Positions 1-13,370 of a stretch of DNA of 64,000 nucleotides are shown piece after piece. How positions within the stretch are numbered: position 1 is the first letter of the stretch; every line of letters starts with the position of its first letter. Source of the DNA: Entonaema liquescens (taxonomy: Eukaryota > Ascomycota > Sordariomycetes > Xylariales > Xylariaceae); NCBI GenBank assembly GCA_902805475.1, contig CADCSX010000003.1, forward strand, positions 992,001 through 1,056,000, in the 5' to 3' direction. The notes under the pieces are model-generated. The model was not told the origin of the DNA. It saw only the letters and a list, made by a program, of their open reading frames with translations, and made no database searches. Made by a program: the position numbers and the translations under genes.

Positions 1-2916
1 CTTGATCGGGCAGACCTTTTAATAGGGATCGAAAATGGTAATGCAGCCTAACATCGTCTCTGCAAGTTTAGCCACGTTCCTCCACAAACTCGCATCCCCG
101 GGTCAGCGTTTCATTCGCTAATGGTGGCGAGCTGAGTCAATCCCACGAACGGCCTACCGCTAGTTTTGTCGGACAGGGGGGAAGAGTGATGAATGGGGTT
201 GGAAAATGTAAGCATGGCGTCGCATATTCTTTTCTGATGCCAGAGCCCTATCATCTCAGCGTCACCCGGCCGCTTAACAAGGCCACACATTTGGATTAGA
301 GACCGAGGGACCGATGCCGAGCTGACATGGCCAGCGGCCTCCAAATGTCGATTACCGCCATATCTACCTACATCCAGCCTACTTGGGTTGTTACTCGGCC
401 ATTTTCTAATACCCTCTAGCCGGGGCATGTATGATAGTATCAATCTGATTTGTTTGCTTCGTGCATGTTTACCTCCCGATTGGGTATTGAATTAGTTCAG
501 CCCTACGTCTTGTCTTACTTTATAGACTGGGATCATCATAATATCGCTCCCATTCCAGCGAGGGGCAGTGAACTGCCATAGGGGTTGTATATCATCGGAA
601 CTGTTTGCTATGTTATTAGTGTTGTCAATTAGTGTAAAGCTAGAATATATGCTCTTGGCTTTTTTGGTGGCTGAAAGTACGAAACGGCTTTGAGACTCAA
701 TTGTATACATGTAGTACTTTGGTTGATACCGTATTGAAAAGAATAGGAAATGTCGCTATACGATAATCTCGGTGAGCTTAGCTGCCAATGTCTGCTTCGA
801 TAAACCAATGCGCATGTGGACTTATTTGTCGCGATGGCCAATGCCTTTGGCGATACTAATCCACAGTCTGTCTGTTAAACAATAGAACAGGCGCTCGAAT
901 CACCGAGAATCGTATACTCCAGCCGGCATGGCCTCCAATAATGATGGCTTCTTGCTTGTGCAGAAACTGTGCCGCACACGTCGTAGTCTTGCTAGGTTGA
1001 TTAAGGGATAGAATGATCTTGAATAGGTGCTCATTCTAGACTAAAGCTTTGCGATGTTGATATCGTATATTTTGTCTTAGCGAAGTTAGCAGCCCAAGCT
1101 TAAGCTCGGGTGAACAATATCTTCCGAATTATAAGTCGTTTGTTAGCCAATGAGCGATTGGAATTTCAACACAATAATAACGAAAAAAGAAGCATACCTC
1201 TTCACCGATTTTCTATTGGACAATGGATATCCTATGTCATATGTTTCAGCCCCTCCCCCCTGGTAGGATCCCTTGCATACTGTTTGTCCAGAGCCACGGT
1301 TCGCTGCTCAGCTTACATAGTAAAGGTGAAATTCTCAGGGGAGCAAAACCGTCTCCCTGGATTTGGGTCAAAGGCCGACGGGAATGCCCGTTTAGGGCTG
1401 CTGGGTAGAGCGCACTGACAGCAATTTCTTTAGCGGCATCCGTAGCAGCCGAATAGGTGACCCTCTATAATATTTTACGTCTAGTTACAAAATAATGCCT
1501 TTATGAATAGAACGTAGGATGAGGCGGTTTCGTTGACTATGGCGCTTAATAGGTATTGTCACACACCATACAATTATTAGTTGTAACTGTTATAGTTGAA
1601 CGTGAGAACTACGTTTTATAGTTGGGCTTATAAACGGTGGCCTCGCACCGTTTCATCCTCTGTGGGGGAGTCACATGTCTCTATTATAGAACAGACATTT
1701 TAACTTAGATTCGGGTAGACCTAAGAAATATAGGTACCCGTAATACAATAATAATAGAAATCCACTTTTTATCTTAGGTGATTTGAATGATTATGTACAC
1801 TAGGTATATGTACACTAGGTACATGTAGGCACTTCCATACTATGTACATGGATTGCATATCATGATATGTACCTACATTTAGCGCAAGCAGGTGCGGAGA
1901 GCTGTACCCGTTCTACCGTCTTAGATCTCAATTTCATTATTCGCTGTCGTTTCCAGGTCCAACAACAACAGCAACCACCACCACCATCAGCACCACCCCC
2001 AATGCCCCCGAGACGACCCCTATCTCTTCTCACCTCTCCACTCTGTTATATTTTGTACTGATTAATATCATATCCGATTAATACATCCATATCCGGAGTT
2101 TTGTCCTAATCACTATGTCTTCTATGCTTTGTGATGCGTAGGAAGGGAGGGAATAATCCCCTGCCTATTAGCTTCATTTTTTGTCCTATTGTTCAGCTAT
2201 CGACAGTATACGACATGCCAATGCAGTATATCTTTATCTTGGTTATTATTATTAGATCTCACCGAGACCAACGTTTACTCTCCAATAGTATTAATGGGCT
2301 GCAGGCTCGGCAGACGACTTGGTAACCTCCACTTACACTGGTTACTCCTTTGGGATAGTAACATGGGCTGACGATCGTTGCTTCAACTTTCAGCCCTGCC
2401 TCAGCAGCAAGGGTCTGCGCCCCCCCTGTTCTCTTAGACTTGCAGTAGCTCTGCAAGATGAGAAAAGAGCGTTACCACCCTTACGATGTGTTCTAATAGC
2501 TACTGTTGGTCGTCTAGTCCGTGGACTATTCGACTGTTAAGCCTCCGCCATTTTCTCATTGTCATTGTCATCATTCCAATTGCATAAAGCCGTGTCTATA
2601 CGACTGTCGTTGATATACAAAGCCTTTATACCCCTAGTATATTCCCAGTTATATGAAGCCACCGTCCTTCGAGGTGTAAGATAACAATTCCCTTTATTAA
2701 CACCTTATCCCAGTATACCTAAACTCCGTATACCCTAGTAGTGCACCAATCTTACAATCATACACCAAGCCATCGCTTTATTCTTAAGGTGTTTTAATCA
2801 TTACTTGCTTTTTCCATCCTCATACACTAGATTACGTGGCAAGCTCCTATATTAAACGGTCATACTGAGGCTATTATTGGCAACTTATTGCCTTGGGCAA
2901 TCTGAAAATTGCCACA
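1..2916. other. Non-coding region upstream of the GMC-hydrolase gene
   Basis: No convincing coding exon was found on either strand. The open frames are short and lack coding character; one near 1,867-2,061 only reflects a CAA/CCA-rich stretch. A short direct repeat of ATGTACACTAGGT lies around 1,793-1,825 and is followed by related GTACATG copies. Pyrimidine-rich sequence just before 2,917 probably belongs to the promoter and 5' UTR of the next gene. Confidence 0.6.
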
Positions 2917-5900
2917 ATGCCGTCGGCGACTTTTGATATCCCGGCCAGTGGCGCCGATGAGGCCAAGACGACGTCCGCCGAGGTGCCGGGCACAAATGGG
3001 ATTAGTAACGGGGCTGGAAGAAGACCTAATAGCAGGGCAACTTGGAACGGACATGAACCTTCTAGTAGCGCGAGCGCTTCGGATTGCTCGACGGACACAT
3101 TTAACCATAGCTTCCATGGGCTAAACGCAAGCGAGGCGTGGAACCATGCTCAACCTATCCCTGGTCGTACATTTAGCATTGACGATGAATCGGGAGAACA
3201 GCAACCTCGAGCTTTTTCCAGGATACATTCGTGGGGAGATGATCCCAAAACCGCACAGTTCCCTCGCATATCTAAGCCTATGGAGCTTATGCGCCACTCA
3301 TACGACTGTGTCGTTATCGGCTCTGGCTATGGTGGCGGCGTGGCAGCATCCCGTATGGCTCGTGCCGGTCAATCAGTCTGTCTCCTGGAGCGAGGCAAAG
3401 AACGCTGGCCCGGCGAATATCCCGTTAGCACGGGCGACGCTCTTGGCCAGGTCCACTACTCCGGCGAGCTCACCCCGGTTGGTTGCCCAAGAAGGTAGTC
3501 GACGGTGGCGATCCTACCGGCATGTATCACCTTATATTCGGCAACGGTCAAAATGCGGTTGTCTGCAATGGTAAGTATCCGTATACAAGACATGAAATAT
3601 ATAGTGTTGAACTAACCACAATTTAGGTCTGGGTGGCACCAGCTTAATCAATGCTAATGTATACCTAAGGGCGGACAAAGACACGCTGCGACAAAATGTG
3701 TGGCCAAAGGAAATTAGGGAAGACCCTAACTCTTTGGATGAGTGTAAGACCCCCTAACAATAAAGTGACATTTCCCACGCCGTAGATAATAGAACTAATG
3801 AGGTGGCCAAATAGATTACGAGAGGGCAGAAAAGGTCTTAGAGCCAGAACCGTACCCCGATGATTGGCCTAAATTGCCAAAGCTTGATCTCCTGGAAAGG
3901 CAGGCAAAATACTTAAACATGACAGACAAGTTTCGACGGGTCAAACAAACGACGCGATTCCGCAATGGTCCAAATAGCTGTGGAGTGGAAATGTTTCCAT
4001 CAGCACTCACTGGTCAAGACGTCACGGGTCTGAACGATGGGTCCAAGAACACCACACTCGTTACGTACCTAGCTGACGCGTGGAACTGGGGAGCCGATCT
4101 ATTCTGTGAGGCTGAAGTGCGATACATAACCGAGGCCCCCGGTGAGGAGCCTGGGTATATCATTTATTTTGCCTGGCACGGGCGAAATCGCGGCCACTTC
4201 AAAGCGAATCTGCATGGGGATCTTATGTGGGTTCACGCAAGGAAAGCTGTGTTTCTCGGTGCTGGTACCATCGGAACAACCGAGATCCTCCTGAGGAGCA
4301 AAGATATGGGGCTTGAATTGAGTGAGAAAGTAGGTCAGGACATGAGCGGTAACGGCGATATCCTAGGGTTCGGGTATGCAACCTTGTCACAATTTCAGGC
4401 GAGCCTTTACTAACAGTCAATAGGTACAACACGGACTACGAGGCAAACGGACTGGGACAAGCTTCCCCGTCCCCTTCTCATCCTATTGGACCATGCATTA
4501 CTGGAATCATAGATAACAGAGAAGGCCATGAGAATCCCCTAGATGGCTACGTCATTGAGGAAGGATCTATACCGTCGGCTCTTACACCTTTCTTGCAAGC
4601 CATGCTTGAGCTTTTACCTGGCAGTATTGAGCCGACTGGCAGTGGTCTCATCGGTAGAGTGAAGGCCAATCTTGCTCGTGTGGGAAGCGCATTTCTCGGC
4701 CCCTATTACCGGAAAGGCGCGATTCAGAGGACACAAACGTACTTGATTATGTCCCATGACAGTAAGTTTACCATTAACAGCTTCTCGACAGAATTAAGTG
4801 CTAATTTAATTTAGGTAACCAGGCGTATCTAACTCTAAAAGACGACAAACCCGTCCTCGAGTTCGTCGGTGTCGGTCGTAGCGACCACGTCAAGTACTTG
4901 AACCGTGTATTGGAGAGGGCCACAAAAGCTGTCGGTGGTACATTTGTCCCGAACCCCTGGTACGCTCTCCTGGGAGAACAGCAAGTCACCGTTCATCCAA
5001 TTGGGTAAGTCATCTAACGGAATCTCGTGGATATTTTTATACTAATGATGTTTAGTGGTGCTTGTATGGCCCGCGATGGGACTGGTTCGACCGGCGTTAC
5101 GAATCATAGGGGCGAGGTCTTCAAAGGCTCCGGCACTGACACGTATTCCGGTCTCATTGTGACAGATGCTGCGGTTATTCCAACTGCCCTAGGCGCAAAC
5201 CCATTCGCGACTATTACAGCTCTAGCTGAACGCTCTGTGGACCATTATGCCAAGGAGCAGGGTCTCGAAATCGACATGACGCAGAACAAAGTTCTCGATC
5301 TCTTTGGCGCTCCTGAACATAGAGCCCACCGTAAAAAGGGCGGCTGGAAAGAGCACGTTGACGACAGGCAAGAAGCGGCCAAGCTAAACAGCGCGACAAA
5401 AGCGATCATCACTGCTCGACGTATGAATGAATCCGGGTTCGGCTTCACAGAAGTCATGTCTGGATATATCCATCGAGACAAGGGCCTCAAGCGAGATAAT
5501 ACAGCCACATATGAGCTAGCTGCCAGGACTGCGAAAGCCTTGAGCGAAACAGCACGATTCTTCCTCAGTGTGCAGTCTTTCAGCCTTAGATCAACCATAA
5601 ACGACCCTAACCATAAGGCAACGCTAACTGGTACTTTCGTCTGTCCTACTCTCGAGGGATCCCCGTTTATGGTACAGCGAGGGGATTTTAATTTGTTCTT
5701 ATTAGACCGCAAAGCGCCCGGGACCCGAAACTTAACATATGACTTCGACATGCGTGGAATAAATGGGAGATGGCTCCATTTCCATGGCTATAAAGTGGTC
5801 GATACGTCTGTTGCGCTATCACCGATACATTTTTGGAAGTCGACGAGTACCCTCTACGTTACTATCACGGAACGCATTCCAGAATCACGACGAATGTGTA

Positions 5901-7303
5901 TGGATGCGGATGAATGTGGTCTCCTGGGAGAAATCGTTGCCAAGGGTATCATGAGGATTGGAACAGAGGATTTCCTTTCCGAAGTACTTACACTCACCCC
6001 TACTGGTAGCGGCATTTTCAAGAAGGTCTTAAGTGCCGCTAACTTCCTGACTTTCTTTACCCGAAAGTCTATGTCGCTTCTCCTATCACCACTTACACCC
6101 TTACAGTATCCCACGCAAGCATATAGGGGCTATGTAAATAACACGCCTCCGACTGAGACGTACAAGATCCAAGCTTCTGACGGGGTTGTTACTCGATTAT
6201 ATAGGTGGGACCCTACGAACCCAAAGGTTGAACCCAAAAACTTGTTCATGATCCCCGGAGCTGGAGTCGACCATCAGATATATGCGCTCCCTACCATCCG
6301 CTATAACGCAGTCAACTATTTCCGTCGAGCTGGCTACAGGGTGTTCATTCCCGTTCACCGTATCTGTATGTTGATGGTCGCACAGGAAGGTTGGACAACC
6401 TTTGATGCACGTTTAGATTTGAAAGCTTGTCTGGAGAAGATCCGAGAAGAAACCAAGGAACCTGGTAAGGAGCCTGAACCCGTATACACTATTGCACACT
6501 GCATGGGCAGCGTGGCATTCTCAACTGGTCTGCTCGATGGCACGATCCCCGCAAAATGGATCAAGGGCGTAACTTGCAGCCAAGTATTCATGAATCCGCA
6601 ATGGAATACTATGAATATGATCAAGATAAAAGCCTTGCCAATTCCAGCAGACACAATATACCGGTTCCTGTCAGGAGATTGGTTCAACTTTGGCACGACT
6701 GGAAACGATTCTTTAATTCAGCGAACTCTTAACGAATTCCTACGCTTCATGCCAGATGAGCGCCACGAGCTCTGCAACAACGCCAGTTGCCATCGTATCT
6801 CAATGGCATTGGGCCGATGCTGGAACCACCGCAACCTTAACGAGGCGACCCATCGACAGATCGACCGGTTCTTCGGAGGTATTAGTATGCCGCTCTTACA
6901 CATGCTTATGAAGCAGGGCCACGACGGAGGCGTTATGAGCAACGCTCCCCTGTTCGAGCGGTTAGACACGCCTGAGAACGTCCACAGACTGAAGGGTATC
7001 CCGATCATGCTGTTTGTCGGCCGCGACAACGCTGTTCTTAGCACAGAGTCCACGGAGCGAACATACGAGGTCCTTACCGACGCCTTTGGGACGGGTGATC
7101 ACTCGAGCGGCATTCAGTACCGTCGCCACATAGTCCCTAACTACGGGCATCTCGACTGCTGGATGGGACGCAATGCCTGGAAGGACGTGTACCCGTTCGT
7201 CCGCGAGGAGATCGACCGTGTCGTGCGTGGAGAGGAGTACAAGTTCCAGGAGCCACCTGACAACTTTTCGGAGCTGATTCTTAGTGGGAAGTTACTGTAT
7301 TAG
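2917..7303 (+). CDS. GMC oxidoreductase fused to an alpha/beta hydrolase (frame interrupted near 3,473)
   Basis: Two-module enzyme. The N-terminal half is an FAD-dependent GMC/cholesterol-oxidase-like dehydrogenase: dinucleotide motif VVIGSGYGGG near residue 131, GLGGTSLINANVYLR, and a C-terminal GMC segment around residues 625-680. The other half is an alpha/beta hydrolase whose nucleophile elbow reads AHCMGS (Cys near residue 1102) with a late histidine in YGHLDCW (near 1318). Exons by inspection: 2917-3570, 3627-3743, 3815-4373, 4424-4761, 4815-5004, 5056-7303; all five introns have GT..AG ends. Exon 1 hits a stop at 3496. One extra C in the CCCC run at 3473-3476 restores 'PGWLPKKVVDGGDPTG' and makes the total divisible by three (about 1,368 residues). 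ATG 2917 is the first in frame. The substrate is unknown; a sterol or other lipid alcohol is an inference from the family. Confidence 0.85.
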
Positions 7304-8763
7304 AAATACGAGTGGCGCCATTAAGTTGACTGCCAGGGAAAACGAGGGGCTGTGTGGGTTTGTAAAAAAGGGGAGCGGCGTTGAAGGGACTGGGTTGATT
7401 TATACTGGGCGTTAGATGTGCGGATATACGTACGTGAGGAAAAGTTGACGGGGTGATATATACCAATCTTTTCTATTTACTGGATATTACCCTCACTGTC
7501 ATTATGTATAGGGGGTGACTCTTGCTGGGCAGTTTTTCGATCTCTGTACTATTTTGTTAGGGACTGGATACGGGGACTGCCTTACATATCTCAGATCTGA
7601 CGATATGACAATCTATATCAATTTCTATCCACATAATGCTTTCCTAAATTTCCTAATGCTCTCGTTAGCGTAGGACTTTGTGTAACTGTATATATCATTT
7701 TCTTAGGTAGGCTGTTTGGTCACTACTGTACGTCCCATGTCCTTAATGCTTCATCTTATTAGTTTCTTGCCTCTTACGCGTCTCTCATAGCTACCCGATA
7801 CACTGCTACTTCCGTTATCTCCTACCTCTCTCCCCTGCCTTGTCCGCATTCCTTTCGTGTTGATGCCGTATTTGGTCATGGAAACCACCCAGGATTGAGT
7901 CTAATAACTGCCTCTTACTAATGGGAGTATATATTAAGTAAAGCCATATACTTTAAACGCCCGGGAATGGGACCCTTTATAACATAAACGTTTTAGGGAC
8001 CTAGGCCTAAGCAAGTTGCCGATCCAGCCAATGATAATCTACATATAGAGAGCTACTAACAAACGCCACGTCATTTCCGAGACAATCGTTTATACCTAAA
8101 GGCTTCCATTATAAAATTTAGAAGGTGCAAATCATAAGTTTTAAAGGTACTTTCCCCTGGGGAGTTTGAAAATTGCACATTTAGGACGTGTGCTAGATGT
8201 GTACTGGACGTGTCACCTAGAATTTCGAACCTGGAAACAGGTACAAACCAAAAAGTTAGGCATATCACACACATTTGGGCTAATGGTTATTACCTAGTGC
8301 TGCAACAACTACCAGTCCACCTTTCTTCTTTTCCATTCTCTCCATTCTCTCCATTCTCTTTCTTCTTCTTTCTTTTTCTCGTTTACCTTTCAAATTACAA
8401 ATCCTAACAGGTAAAACCTACCTTATTTCCTCGACGCCACGAATCTATTAAACCGACTTGTCACGGGTTTTCGAGACTATTGATTTTTATTAAAGCTGGT
8501 ATAAGTCAAAGTGCCCTAGCAAAGCTTAGCCACGTATACGCGCTAAAATGTCATAGGCAGCCACAGCGCGTTGTAGCGTGCCACAGCGGGAGTTAGTTAC
8601 GCCTGGACCAACCGGGGGGACCCTGCCAAGCCGCGCTCGGCCGTAGGTACCTAGGTAGATACCTACGTACCTTTCTAGGTAGCACCTTGACCTTTGAGCC
8701 TCGTCGCACGGCTGTCGTTACACCCTTCGTCTAATTGCCTTGACAAGGAAACAAGCTTCCCTC
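7304..8763. other. Intergenic region between the GMC-hydrolase and chromodomain genes
   Basis: No gene seen. It holds the 3' UTR of the upstream gene, a tandem CCATTCTCT repeat (three copies, about 8,333-8,359) inside a pyrimidine tract, and a TACCTAGGTA palindrome at 8,648-8,657 within a longer TAGGTA/TACCTA cluster (8,644-8,692) just upstream of the next start codon. Confidence 0.6.
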
Positions 8764-11700
8764 ATGGCCAAGGACGATTACCTTGGTGAGACTTAGCATT
8801 TGTCACATAGCTATTAGAAGCCAGCGACTCCGATTCTTATTTTATTATTTGACACTAATTATGGATTTTGTTTCTTTTCAGGCAGTTCGCGAGGCACATT
8901 GTCGTCGATGAGCGCGGAATCATCCAAGTCACATATACTAGAAACCAACCGACAAGATCACCAACGAAAACAACAACTCCCACTCCCACTCCCACCACCA
9001 CCACCACCATCCCGATCTAAAGAATCGTCAAAGGCGACTAAGAAAAAGAAAAAGAAGAATAGAAAGTCGACGCAAGCTTCCGGTCAAGGCAAACGCGAAA
9101 GCAAACGCAAAGCAGAAAACGATTGGTTCGAGATCCGGGATATTATTGATGAGAAGTCAGAACGAGGGAAACTATATTATTTGGTAGATTGGAAGGGTAC
9201 TGATGAGACCGGAAAGCCGCATGAGCCATCGTGGGTAGGTCATTATACCCCTCTATAACGCTCTTCACCAAGTCTCTTCTTTTGTTGGTATAAAAGCTAA
9301 AGTAACATAGGTACCTAAACAACACTTGACATCCCTTGCGATAAATGATTGGATGGTTAGGAAAGCTAGATCAAAGCGCACCAAGGATAAGACTGATGTA
9401 GCTATTGGCGACGCTCATAACTCCATGCCAGAATTTGACAATCAGGAGCGTGATCCTGTCTCAACATCCAACCGGGATAACCAAGGTTATGCTAAGAAGC
9501 GCCCTTTGGACTATCAAACCTTACGTGAGTCTGGCTTAGGCGAGGGGCCTCCATCGAAGCTGCCTAAACTGCGACCAACGGAAAACAAGCCAGCATTGTC
9601 TAAGAGTGCGGGTCGTGGACTTGGACCTTCTCGAGGGCCAGTAGAGAAGCAGGGTGAGCTGAATCAAGACGATTTAGATAATCATCCTCGTGACGATATC
9701 CAACTTGACCCAAAGCCTTACAAAAGTCGCATATTAATTCAGCTGCCCCGCAACCCACCATTTCCCGCCGATCAATACATGCGCGTGCCAGATTCGCAAA
9801 GTGCTAGCCAACAGTCTTCTCAGCCTGCTAATGCACTAGCTCAGGAGTCCGAGGTTGGAAGCCAAGAGCAGAGAGTTATACCAGACTCTCAGGAAATCTA
9901 CAGCGCTTTGATATCTGATGTGCATAGCAGTACCCCTGACGATTTAAGTTCATTTGGGGTGAGTCAATCTCAGGGACGAATCGTCGCATCTCAGCAAGGC
10001 GGACTCGGTTATTCAACAGAGATCCCCTCGCGCCAGCCGGACCGTCCTCAAGTTGGGAACTTGGGTAACCTGTCAACTTCAACTTTTCTGATTGGGACCG
10101 TTGTAGGCTCAACTGTATCCGAGAATTCACAGAGTACTGTTGGTAAAGAGAATCCTAGGTTTTTGACACAAGAGGGCCTCGACATTGACGTTGTTCCCCA
10201 ACATCTCAGCCCACCAGCTTTGCATCTACTCAACCTCACGACTTAGCTTGGGACGAGCATATCTCTACGACAGGTGCCAGTCAAGATCACAATCAAGACC
10301 CTGCGATAAGTACAAATTCACAGGCTGCCCAGATCGTGCAGCCTCTTAGTAGCCAACAGGGTGGACTCGCAACATACACTGAGGCGACCTTTACTGTTTA
10401 CGACGATTCTGTTGTGCCGGACACTGTGCTAAGAAACGCTCAAGACAAACAAGTCCCGCAAAATTCAAGCCAAGCTCTAAGTGAGTTGGACGGTAACACT
10501 AGGAGTGCATCGTTCTCAGAAGACCACCAGCCTGGATTAGAACCTGGGTCGAGTCGTGTAGACATTTCGCAAGGCCCTCTGGAAAAACAAGCAAATATTG
10601 GAGGTGAATTACATACTGCCCAACCCCCGCCCACATCACAACAATCGGCCACATCCACGAATATGGATACCGATCAACCCACCCAATTATCAACTCGTGA
10701 GAGGCTAAGGTTAATCCGAGAACGCGAATTTGCGGCCCTTAACGACCCTCCGGGGTTTGAGGGAACAAGCCAGGCTCATCTCAGTGTATTGAACGCTGGT
10801 GCTGGCGCTGGTCCTTCAGTAGAGCCACAAGCAAACGCCCCCGAACCACAGGTCATTCAAGCTCCTGCTTCCAGAGATATTAGTCCTTTAACTCCAGTAA
10901 ATCTGGCACATCAGTCTTTCCTAGTTCCACCCCTGGAGACGGCTACCAACGAGACATCTAATGAGCATCAATTACTGGCACCCGAGACGACCGAAGCCCC
11001 CGTTGAGCAAGAGAAGGAGGCCGAGCCAGTATTGGAGGAGCATGGCCCTATTGAGACAGGCTATAGTATACATGAAGAAGAGCAACCTACAACCTTGGAC
11101 CCGTCAAACTTAACGTTGTCTATTGAGCAAGACATGGATGTTGGCCCGTCGATGCCAGTACATGATGATCTCCATACCGATCTACAGGTACCGGATGAGT
11201 TTGCTCTACCGCATGAGGAAGATGATACACCTCCTGATTATCCAAGGAGCCTTCTCCCATATGTACCCACCGGGCCTAACGAATACCTCGTTACGCTTCC
11301 ATTCTATAACAGCTGCCGACCTGTATATAACGACGTACTTCGAGACAATGAGGCGCTGATACGTGAGTATAACGCCTCATTTCGTGTTGCCCCTCACCGA
11401 ACGCCGCATCCTACAGTAGTATCGAAGATCAACGAGATGTTCTCTACCCTTTTCGACATTTGCGACCTACCGCCTTTTATGGAAACCACGATAACTATGA
11501 CACCTGCAGAAATAACGAAACACGTTGTTAACACCAACGCGAAGTTTGCATTTGTGGCTGAGCTGCTCGTTTACCTCGCTGACGAGAACTCGGACAAGAA
11601 GATCCTCATCTTGTCTCGTCCTGGAAAAGTCATGGATTTCCTTGGTAACGTTGTTGAAACAAGAGGCTACCGTTATATCCGATCAGGTCTAGAGATTGTC

Positions 11701-13370
11701 GGCCCCTCGAGTGCCGAACATAGTCTAACCGTTGCTATTTCCTCCACACTTGATAATTCCTCGTCAATACCCGAGGATATCGACGTAGTTATAGCATTTG
11801 ACTATACATATCGACCAGAAGTGCTCCCGCAAAGGGTCCGGGAACATGCTATATTGATGGTCCTGACAAATATATGCTCCATTCAACACCTTAACATGCG
11901 TATCTCAGAGAACATAGAACCGTTGGAGCGGAAGAACGTTCTCGTACTCGCGCTAGTCAGAGCAATGCGTTATATAGAGGACATTGATGATTCTCTGATA
12001 GTCAGGTTTCATCTGGCAGCTGAGACTTTCTGTAAATACATACAGGATCCAGACGACGACGATTTCTACTGGGAGTCGTATGAAGTGCCAGAGGACGTGT
12101 TTGAGGATTTACATGTTGCTAGTTCCCAACCGTCGCAGTCTATTCTGGATGTCCTTGGAAACGACCAGCTTCCCGGTAGTCGGAAGAGATCTCACGAGGT
12201 AAGCTAGCCCATTGTGATTCACCTTATATCCAAATACTAATCCCGTTAATAGGGCGAAGATGAGGACGATATCTCCTCGAAGCGCCCCAGGGTATCGCAA
12301 CCTACAGTTGTCACCCATGTGAGTCACATTAGTGACTCGCTGAAAGGTCTTATCGGAGATGACCCGGTGGACGAGTCGCCGAAGGCAACAATCTCAGTTT
12401 CAGTTGGCAAGTTAGAGAAGCTATCAGCTAAGGTCAGTTTTGCGATTTGAGTGAATATTCTTACGAATTTCGGGCTAATCTTGAGCAGGTCACAAGCCTC
12501 GAAGCCAAATTACAAGAGAGTCAAGCGCGAGAGAAAGAGTTCCGCCGCCTCAGTGATCGATCTAAGAAAGAAGTAGATGACTATGCTTCTACCGTCAAGT
12601 TGGTACAGGAGAAGTATATGACTGCGCTGAAGGATCGTGGAACCTACGAAGACCAGTACTACAAGGCTAAGGAGGAAGCTCTTGGAGCTAGTGCCAGTCT
12701 TGAAGCTAAACGAAGAGAGTATGACGACCTGAAGGAAAAGTTTGCGGAACAGCAAAAACAATTATCTGCAGCGCAAGAGTCGCTTCTTGAATCTACAAAT
12801 CCTGAGGTTGCCAAGATGGCGCGACTAGAGAAGGAGGTTGAAGAGTCTAAGGTCAAGGTGCAGAGCCTAGAAAAGAAGGCTGCATCGGCCAACAATGAGT
12901 TGGAATATGCCAAGAATGCCTACCAGGACGCTTCTCAAAGAGCCGCGGAGCTCCAGACCGAGAACCGCACACTCGAACGGCAAGTCGAAGAACTTAGTCG
13001 CAAGGCCAGTGATAACATGGTTAAGGTGAACCGTATTCATGCCGAGAGCGAGAGCAGGGAACTTCTGCGGTTGCTGAATGAGCAGAAGGCCGTCGTTCGC
13101 GACCGAGACCTGGAGCTGAACCGACTCCGGGACGAGCTGCGAATGCTGAAGGAGAACCGAAGGGGTACGAGACAGAGTAGTGTTCCTCGAAGTCCGCGGT
13201 TAAGCGCCTTCGGTGTCAACAGCCCTCGAAACGGTGGCCGAACTAAGGGTAGCTCCAGCAGTCGCGGTACTAGTCCTGCTCCGGCGACGGGCATTTTCGA
13301 GACCGGAGGCGGAGCGGGTACACCGGTGCCCAATAGTCGAGCCTCTCATCTACGGGAGTCCCGATTCTAA
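8764..13370 (+). CDS. Chromodomain protein with HDA2/3-like domain and C-terminal coiled coil
   Basis: Probable heterochromatin protein of a histone-deacetylase complex. A chromodomain lies at about residues 88-132 (WFEIRDIIDE, YYLVDWKGTDE, EPSW); an intron splits it after EPSW and VPKQHL follows. A long Ser/Gln-rich disordered region contains two similar 'SQQGGL' segments. A domain resembling class II HDAC complex subunits 2/3 spans about 800-1030 (AFVAELLVYLADENSDKKIL). A strong coiled coil spans about 1149-1368, followed by a Ser/Arg-rich tail. Exons: 8764-8785, 8882-9234, 9311-12198, 12253-12432, 12489-13370. The tiny first exon is inferred because it splices in frame and supplies an ATG. 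The frame changes between 10,147 and 10,244; one extra C at the CCCC run 10,196-10,199 gives 'VVPPTSQPTSFASTQ' and a total of about 1,441 residues. A small extra intron there is possible. Neurospora CDP-2-type function is a guess. Confidence 0.82.

Noticed and set aside
1867..2061. Open frame with polyQ/polyP sequence
   Set aside because: It is a by-product of CAA/CCA simple sequence, without promoter, exon partner or conserved motif.
5245..5751. Long antisense frame inside the GMC-hydrolase gene
   Set aside because: It is the reverse complement of a conserved coding exon and has no motifs of its own.
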